The notes beneath the pieces were generated by a model. It had not been told where the DNA came from and searched no databases. It saw nothing but the letters and a program-made list of their open reading frames with translations. From Mesotaenium endlicherianum (lineage: Eukaryota; Streptophyta; Zygnematophyceae; Zygnematales; Mesotaeniaceae), in the NCBI GenBank assembly GCA_009602735.1, contig WELA01013860.1, positions 212,491 through 260,815 of the forward strand: DNA of 48,325 bases. The letters are read 5' to 3'. Below, piece by piece: positions 41,581 through 48,325 of the stretch (position 1 is the stretch's first letter; every line of letters starts with the position of its first letter). Made by a program: the position numbers and the translations under genes.

Positions 41581-43230
41581 CGTTACCGGTCGCTTTATAA
41601 GATTCGTTTGGCGGAAATATATAAAACTAATGCTTGCCGACCGCGCATGCGAGTCACCTTTGAAGTAGGTCAACGACGCAGGTGGACCAACGCGCCCTCA
41701 AGCGTGTGAGAGCGGACCTCCTGGACGACTGAACTACGACAATTGCAAGACATTTAAGGCTGCGCATGAGTGCCTAATAATTGAGGGAGTAGCAAAAAGC
41801 TGTTGGAAGGTGCTAGACTATTCCAGTTGCGGTGAATTCAGCTCCACACTTAGAGTGAGATGCTTAAGTGATGACCACCAGCTAAGAGTAGTGCTGATTA
41901 GAGGCATTTAGAAGGAGGTCTTTTGTAACTCACCAAAGAGTAGCAATTTTCGTAAAGGCATCTTTTTGAACTTTGGAAGCTTTTCTTGTCTTGACTTTTG
42001 CATTGTCAATGTATTATTTAAACTTCTTTTGATCATGCTAGGTCAAGTTAGGCAAGAGTTCGTCCGACTGAAGAACCAACTCAACTAACTTACTTGGTGA
42101 CAAGTGACAAGTGATTGAACGAAAGCCGCCAATTAAGGAACTTATCGGTTGAAGACAAAGAGCATTGGGCGTAAAATCTAGTGAAGACAAGGATTCGAAT
42201 TCCAGTAAATAGCTAAAGCTATCTCAAAAGGAGCTTACAACAAACGATTGAGAAAAACCTTGTGAAGAACCTGAGTGGATTTGGATAAGGAACTCAAAGT
42301 GCTAACTAATTGAGAAGTTCATGCATTTGAGGAGTGGTCAAAAGTATCAGCTCCCGTGAAACTCGCATTTCAAAACTGAAATTGGAGCTAAAGAGATATC
42401 ACAAGACATTGTAGACTTGCCATCAAGCCCTTGGCAATAAGAGCACTAAGAATTGCGAGACGTATTAGTGCATATATCTTAGCTCAACATAGATTATACA
42501 AATAGACATCTTGCATCACTTGATATCACCATGAGGGCATCGCATGATGTCGTGAGACTCTTTAACTTCACCTGAAGTTGTATGATTAACAATCTACATG
42601 CTTTGGAGATACACGTCAACAGTCACACTCCTGTTGTGCAGTTGAGCTTATGGTTGTCTTCTACCACAACTACCTGACAGTTGTCTCCTACACAATGAAG
42701 TAAATATGTGTGCCCTAGCTAGTGTTTGAATCATTTAGTGCCTCATGTTGACAAGTACATATTCTTGCAAGGTCATTCTGATTGCAACCCTCACAAGCAC
42801 CACCAAGAGGAGCTTCTCCCTCCCACCAGCAAGCAGCGCACGTCGCATGCCCATGGAGGCCATGTATGCCTCTCTCTTGCATGCACTCACTATCAAGGGT
42901 CCCGCATGTGACGCCCTACTGGTGTGAGCCTTGAGGCCCCCAAGGGCCAACCATGCAGCTCCTTCCTTTCTTCTGGCAACGTTCTCTCTCTGGGTGAGTT
43001 CGACGAGCCGTGCCGCAGCACACACGAGCAACTTGGCATTGGTCGTTGCTGCTGCTGCCTGGCTTTGGCTAGGTTCAAATTCAAACATAAGGAAAAGAGC
43101 GCGGGTGGGCGAGCGAGTGGAACTAGTGCTGTTGTCCAAGACTCACCCGCTCATGCCTGATGTGTGCACACATGCTCTTGATGCAAGAGGACAATTTGGG
43201 GTGTATGCACTGCTGTCGCCACCATCGTCC
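41581..43230. other. Intergenic DNA right of the large element
   Basis: AT-rich to about 42700, then GC-richer. A minus-strand open frame (42735-43139) is Ala/Arg-rich and unrecognised. No supported gene. Confidence 0.45.
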
Positions 43231-43239
43231 CTCCCCTTC

Positions 43240-43385
43240 GCTGGGAAGGGGACATGGAGACAAAGGGCGAGGGGAGAAGCGCAGGGGAGGGAGGGGAGAA
43301 AGGAGGGGGGAAAAGGGGAGGGGTGGAGAGGGAAAGAGGTAGCGAGGGAGAGGGGGAGAGGGGGAGAGGGGGAGGGGAGCATTCA
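43240..43385. repeat. Purine-rich G/A tract
   Basis: Almost pure purines on the plus strand with GAGGGGGAGAGGGGGAGAG words near 43345-43375. It borders the minisatellite to its right. Confidence 0.8.
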
Positions 43386-43404
43386 TCACCGCAATTGATT
43401 TCAG

Positions 43405-44340
43405 GGGGCAGACTTGGGGCAGCCCCCCCCTTATTGCTACCAATTAGGATACCAAGCACTTGGAAGGGGAATTTGGAGTACCCCCCCCCCCCAAATGAGC
43501 TACCGACTGGATTGGGTTCACTTTAGTGCGAGAAGGACGTGGGGCAACCCTCCCTTCTTTGCTACCGGTTGGAATACGCTATCACTCTGTGGGGAGACTT
43601 TGCCCACCTTCCCTCTGGTCAACAACTGGGATGTACTTACAATGTGGGAGGGGACTTGAGGCACCCTTCCTTCTTTGCTAACAATGGGAATGACCTTATC
43701 ATGGGACTTGATACCACCTCAGATTTACATTAGTGCAGGGGAAACTTGAGGCACCCCCCCGCCCCCCCCCCCAAATTGCTACCGATGGGATCATTTCAGC
43801 GTGGGAAAGGCTTGAGGCATTACCCCCTGCTTGCAATTGATTGGGGTACACGCGACTTTTGGGGAGGGAGACTTGGGGCACCCCTCCTCTTTTTGCTATT
43901 GATTGTGACAAGCTTCAAATGGGGGAGGACTTGGGGCATCCTTTCCCTTTGCTACCAACTAGGACAAAGTTCACTAGTAGGGAGGGACTTGGGGCAACCC
44001 CCCCTTTGTTGATGATTGGGACAAGCTTTGGAACAAGCTTTGGGACAATTTTCTTTTGGGGGAGATTTGGGGAAACCCCCCCCTTTGTTATTGACTGGGA
44101 CAAGGGGGGAACTTTTGGCACACCCCCCTTTTGTTATAAACTGTGACAAGCTAATCTTTGGGGGGGGACTTGGGGCAACCCCCCCCTTTACTTATGATTG
44201 GGACAAGCTTTTCTTTGGGGGGGGGACTTGGGGCAACCCCCCTTTGTTTGCTACCAAATGGGATTTACTATCACATTGGGGAGGGGGGCTTGGGGCGCCC
44301 CCCTTCCCCTTGCTACCTACTGGGATACCCTCAAAACAAG
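43405..44340. repeat. Degenerate minisatellite, about 15 units of roughly 45-90 bp
   Basis: Each unit reads approximately GGGGGACTTGGGGCAACCCCCC, then a T-rich stretch, TTGCTACCGATTGGGACAAG and a variable tail. Unit cores (ACTTGGGGC-like) lie near 43410, 43465, 43527, 43590, 43652, 43745, 43810, 43869, 43926, 43986, 44063, 44108, 44167, 44226 and 44288. The G-run and C-run in each core can pair as a hairpin. The proline-rich open frames here follow from the base composition. Confidence 0.85.
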
Positions 44341-44344
44341 GCCG

Positions 44345-45903
44345 GGGCTATGAAGAGCACGTAACACAAGAAGAGCGCTAGTCACGGAGGCACTTAATTA
44401 GTGGGCCTCTAGACCTGTCATCTTGGGCCGCTATGTTTTTCTCAAGGTTCTAGTCGCACGTTGTGATGAAGCTTCGCCTTGCGCCCTACGTGTGCGTGCT
44501 CACCTTCATAAGGTGGCACGTCACTCCTGCCTTACCACCAGGAAATCAAAACACGCAAGTAATCCTCGAATCTCTGCACATACGTTGCCCGTGAGTCGGT
44601 TTCCAAGCCAGCTGGCAGGCCGCCTCTTTGTGCGGAGTGCGCCACCACTTGGTTGTGGCAGCCCCAACACCTCTTTGCCCAAAGGCTGTGCCACCACTTG
44701 CTTGGTTGGTCAATCAATTTTTGGGGTCAAGTCCCAAGTGTGTTACTGTTACGTTCCAACCGCTCGTCTTTGTGCACCAACTTTGCTCAAATCTACATGT
44801 TGATTTGTTGAATGTTTTTTTAGCGCTTTTGCATCGCAGGCTGTACATTTCTCGCATTGGAGTCAAAGTAAGTATTATAGGCATATGCTTGTCTTGCCCA
44901 TACATGGTTAATGATATGCCAAGTTTAAGGGGCACGTATGCATTGAAGTTTTTCTGGTGTTATAGTATTTGACATACAAAGACAATTAAAAGGAAGCCTT
45001 AGTTATGCTACCAGTCCATTGCTTGCCTCTGTGCATATGCTCTCCTCAATCTACCTTAAATTACTGATTTGCCAAATTCTAATTATTGCTCTTTTGCTTG
45101 CGAGGTGTGAATATCTCATGTTCATAAGAAGCATGTACTGCATGTTTGATCTGATACTGTCATGAAAAGCCAAGCACACTCCACAATTACCTGTTAATGC
45201 CGGTGTCTTATAATGATTCTTTTTTAGTCGTGATGGTGGTAATTTCAAAGCTACAGTTTGAACGTTGATCATTTATACAAATCTGTATGATTGAAGATTA
45301 CATGGTGCATACCTAGAACATGACGTATAATTAAAGATGAGACTTAAGGTGACATTGATGATGGTTGCAAGCACACATTTGCCGAAAAGGTGGTGGTGCA
45401 TGTAATTGGCTTGTGATTGAACAAATGAAGAACATTCAGTATACGAAGACCTCCTTAAACAAATATGGTCTACTTCAGAGCGTACATATGTGGAGCACGT
45501 TAAACAACATCACGACCCCGCAATATGAAGAATTCTGTGTCACATTTGACTAGTAGAGAGCCACTGCGCACATGCCTCCAACATTTTCCTGTTGGCCTCA
45601 AAAGACACAATGAGACCCTATATTGAGCTGGCATATGAAGTTACATTGACACATTGGTATCAGATTTTCTGCTTGAAATTGGAAGACATATTGTTAAAGA
45701 AAGTTGATTGGTTGACCATGTACTTGCAAAGTTATGCTTGTGTCACTATTAAACAACAACATGCTGACAGGTATCAAGCTTATGTTGCGCTCCAAGTCAT
45801 CTGTCCCGTGTATGGTCGGCGCTTGCCCTCCCCCACCAACAGATGCATGCACAAGATAATGAGAAAATGAGATAGATAAGCTGTAGTCAGGCACTTTTCC
45901 CTT
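44345..45903. other. Intergenic DNA before the helicase 3' end
   Basis: No supported gene. A few open frames of 60-126 codons have no recognisable content. It should contain the helicase 3' untranslated region at its right end. Confidence 0.45.
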
Positions 45904-48046
45904 CTACAACTCATCTGTCGCATCAAAGAAAGCATCCTCCTCCGCGTTGCTTGGTATGGACCCCTCCTCTGTAGAGTTCAGGTGACCATTTGCTTGTCTT
46001 CCGGACCTCTTATCCCTGGCCAAGCCTTTGGAGGGCCTGAGTGACGCCGGGACTTCGAGTGCATGCTCTTGATCAAGTCCCAGGTAGCAATCGGAGACCA
46101 GATGGATGGCCATGTCCTGCCATTTGGAGACGCAGATGTCAGCATGTCACGCGCTGCAGGACTTTAAGGTACAAAGTGCACCATACATTGGTTACATAGA
46201 AGCGCAAGGGTGGCCACGCATGCCTTGAAGAAGTAGGTATGCCTCCTGGAAGCATCTACCCTGCAGCGGGAGAGCCTAAGCAGGCCTGCATGCACGCACC
46301 TCCTCGAGCAAACGGCACCTTATATTGTAAAAGGAGGCACCCTCAACATAGAACCAAGCTGCTGCGTTGAGAATAGAGCACATAGGGGGCCCACCTGCTT
46401 GTGCGACAGCACGTTTGCAGACAGCGTCAGGCGGGTGGTGAGGCGGTCGCTGAAGCTGACGCGTTTGAGCGCATGCAGCTCCTGCGTGTCGGGGCTCCCC
46501 ACCAGGAGCCACCACCCCTCGTCCTTCGCCTGCACGTTCCGCATGAGGCAGCAGCTTGAGGTCACACTCACATTCCTAGAGGTACCGATGTATGTGACAA
46601 TAGCGGTTCCTCCAACGCCACTCACTCCCTCTCCTCCCGCCCATCATCATGAGCTCCCACAGGCCTGCTGCTGCCAGCCATTACTACCACTGTATGCAAA
46701 TATAAGTGTGTGCACGCGTGGTGAGTGCGTGTGTGTCTGTGAGGGCATAGATGTCTGGCACCCTAAGAGTCTCCAACATTGACAAGCCTAGTGTAAGACC
46801 AGCAGGCCTGGAGGAGGAGGGAGAAGAGGAGGCGCTCACTCTTCCAAAGCGCGGCGTGTAAGCCCGCAGGCTGTGCTCACGCGCAGACCGGCGCCTCCCC
46901 AGCAGCACCTCCAAGACCGCTCCAGATGCGCCACCTGGCTCCTCCTTGTTGTGTGATGCCGCCATGAACCTCCAGGTCATGCTCACACGCGGAAGCTGGT
47001 TCCATGCCTGCAGCATGGACAGAGGATGTGAATGACGAGATTTTTTAGGAATTTAACCACCCTGAAGGAGACACGGCCGCCACTTAGCGTTGCAAGCAGG
47101 CCGTAGGGAACCACCTTGAGAAAGTCGGCAAGCGCCCTGCCGTCACCCAGATGCGGCCGCAGCAGCTGCCGCAGGCGGTCGGGCGGCAGTTGCAGAAGTT
47201 GCGGCAGGGTGCTCACGCGCGCCTGCTCCAGTGCCGCCAGGAGAGCGTCCGACGCGTGCGGGAGCATGCGGATGGGCGAGTCCACGTCCCACCACATGCC
47301 CTGCCCATCCCACATGCAGCAAACATGCCACCTCCAAGCTGTCAGCCACGAGTGCGCCCTTCCTATGCGCAGGCTCGCGGAAATCGAGTTGTGAATTCTG
47401 CTTTTGCTACACAACAGTTAGATCCTAGAACTGACACATGCACACGCACACGCGCGCTCACACTGAAGCACACACAACGCGCAAGAGCGGCCAGAAAGAG
47501 GCAGACGGAGCGGGGTGGAGGTGCACCTGGAGCACCATCTGCATGAGGTGCATGGTGTTGAGGGTGGGGTGCAGCCAGCCGTGGTGCGCGGCCACGTCCA
47601 CGCACGCCTGCAGGATGCGGATGCTCTGGTCCAGCACCGACTTGGTGTCCGTGACGTAGTCGCTGATGGGCAGCACCATCTGCGTGAAGTGCGCCTGCTC
47701 TCCCCCCACCACATCCCTCCGTCACTCTGCCGCTCTCACTCGCCCCGCAGCTGGTGCCGCTCCCCCTCTCCGCACCCCCTCCCCTTTCTTCCTGACTGAA
47801 CGCTATTGAAGTGCACTCAGTGGTTGAGTGTTCTGCAACATCGGCAATGTTGTCTTCTTCTCTGCAGTGCCCTTCCCTTCAGAGCGAGACAAAAAAACAG
47901 CTCAAGTACGCAGAGCGTGGATGGAGGGGAGGTGCGTGTAAATTTTGCACCTGTAGCAAAAGGTTGGCCTTGGTGTGGGGGTCGTCGAGGGTGCGAGAGT
48001 CCACAGGCCAGCGCAGCTGCTTGGCCAGCTCCTCGTTCAGCTTCTC
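45904..48046 (-). CDS. ASCC3: ASCC3/DExH14-like Ski2-type helicase, C-terminal exons
   Basis: Members of this Brr2/ASCC3 branch are large helicases with two helicase-Sec63 cassettes. ASCC3 works in alkylation repair and ribosome quality control; plant DExH14 is its closest match. Six exons on the minus strand, all phase 0: 48046-47951, 47694-47527, 47300-47115, 47007-46840, 46529-46395 and 46116-45904. They give the last 321 aa, i.e. the second Sec63 domain. Motifs: LDDPHTKANLLLQ, AHFTQMVLPISDYVTDTKSV, GWLHPTLNTMHLMQMVLQ, WDVDSPIRMLPHASD, LPRVSMTWRF, KDEGWWLLVGSPDTQELHALKRVSF and HLVSDCYLGLDQEH. The SDCYLGLDQ block and the LPISDY-TD-K-VLDQ block favour ASCC3 over Brr2 or the ER translocon protein Sec63. 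The tail is acidic (AEEDAFFDATDEL) and ends in TAG. The helicase cassettes lie beyond the right edge. Confidence 0.88.
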
Positions 48047-48325
48047 CTGCTCCCAGACTCAAGCCCCCACTCCCCGCTCACTTCAGACCGCTAGTTCCAC
48101 CCGTGCTCGGGCTCCGCTCTCCACTCTCCGCCCCTCCACACCCGTGCATACGAGAAGCTGCAAATTCCAGTTTCAGCTACAGAGGTCCAGGACCCAGGAC
48201 TGAATGTGGCATGCATGATATGTCGCAGCCATGATGATGGAGCTGGCCGAGCGACATTGCACGGCACTCTCATGGGGGGAATGTGAGAAGAAAGGGGCAT
48301 TACGCCACAAATGCACCCCCCCCCC

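Noticed and set aside
42190-42205. tRNA T-arm-like GGATTCGAATTCC
   Set aside because: No acceptor, D or anticodon arm fits at the required distances; no tRNA gene found in the window.
42735-43139. Ala/Arg-rich minus-strand ORF of about 134 codons
   Set aside because: No domain, no splice context and overlapping open frames on both strands; consistent with GC-rich non-coding DNA.
43123-43460. Pro/Ser-rich ORFs on the minus strand
   Set aside because: Composition of the purine tract and minisatellite explains them.
45904-48046. ER translocon protein Sec63 or spliceosomal Brr2 for the right-hand gene
   Set aside because: The LPISDY-TDTKSVLDQ, LDDPHTKANLLLQ and SDCYLGLDQ blocks match the ASCC3/DExH14 branch better than either; there is no J domain, although the upstream part is outside the window.

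Overview
This is nuclear DNA of a plant-lineage eukaryote (Viridiplantae), most likely a green or streptophyte alga; I cannot name the species. The host genes are rich in short introns and read as plant-type proteins: an RCC2-like propeller protein, a Brr2/ASCC3-type helicase resembling plant DExH14, a chloroplast-targeted acetylornithine aminotransferase, CWC15, and DNA polymerase eta. CWC15 ends in TAG, polymerase eta in TGA and the aminotransferase in TAA, so the genetic code is standard. Two single N bases (965 and 32779) mark joins between contigs.

Left gene block (1-17 kb). An RCC2-like gene (minus, 3414 to beyond the left edge, at least 11 exons) is followed by about 3.4 kb without a recognisable gene. 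DNA polymerase eta (minus, 12 exons, 11068-6816) and CWC15 (plus, 7 exons, 11617-13453) lie head to head across 548 bp. The aminotransferase (minus, 2 exons, 16976-14610) converges on CWC15.

Mobile DNA block (17.87-41.58 kb). This whole stretch is bounded by inverted repeats of roughly 0.65 kb whose outer ends (CCAACCCATACT) abut a perfect 5-bp direct duplication, ATTAG. It therefore looks like one large terminal-inverted-repeat element that later received other insertions. Nested in it are an old Ty3-type chromovirus (LTR-1, 19528-28329) carrying an extra coiled-coil ORF after pol, a young chromovirus (LTR-2, 28698-35384) with a perfect TTAGT duplication and LTRs about 98% identical, a 511-bp TRIM-like miniature element (35528-36038) with a perfect GGTAG duplication, a decayed LTR and gag relic (37.8-38.6 kb), and a solo LTR of the LTR-1 family (39283-39993).

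Both chromoviruses carry a canonical -1 ribosomal frameshift heptamer in the gag frame, followed exactly 10 nt later by a perfect 7-bp hairpin. This is the clearest functional signal in the repeat block.

Right block (41.6-48.3 kb). A gene-poor stretch contains a purine-rich tract and a degenerate minisatellite of about 15 units. After it come the last six exons of an ASCC3/DExH14-like helicase (minus, from beyond the right edge to 45904).

The host genes act in translesion synthesis, splicing, RNA helicase work and arginine synthesis; nothing suggests they act together as one system.
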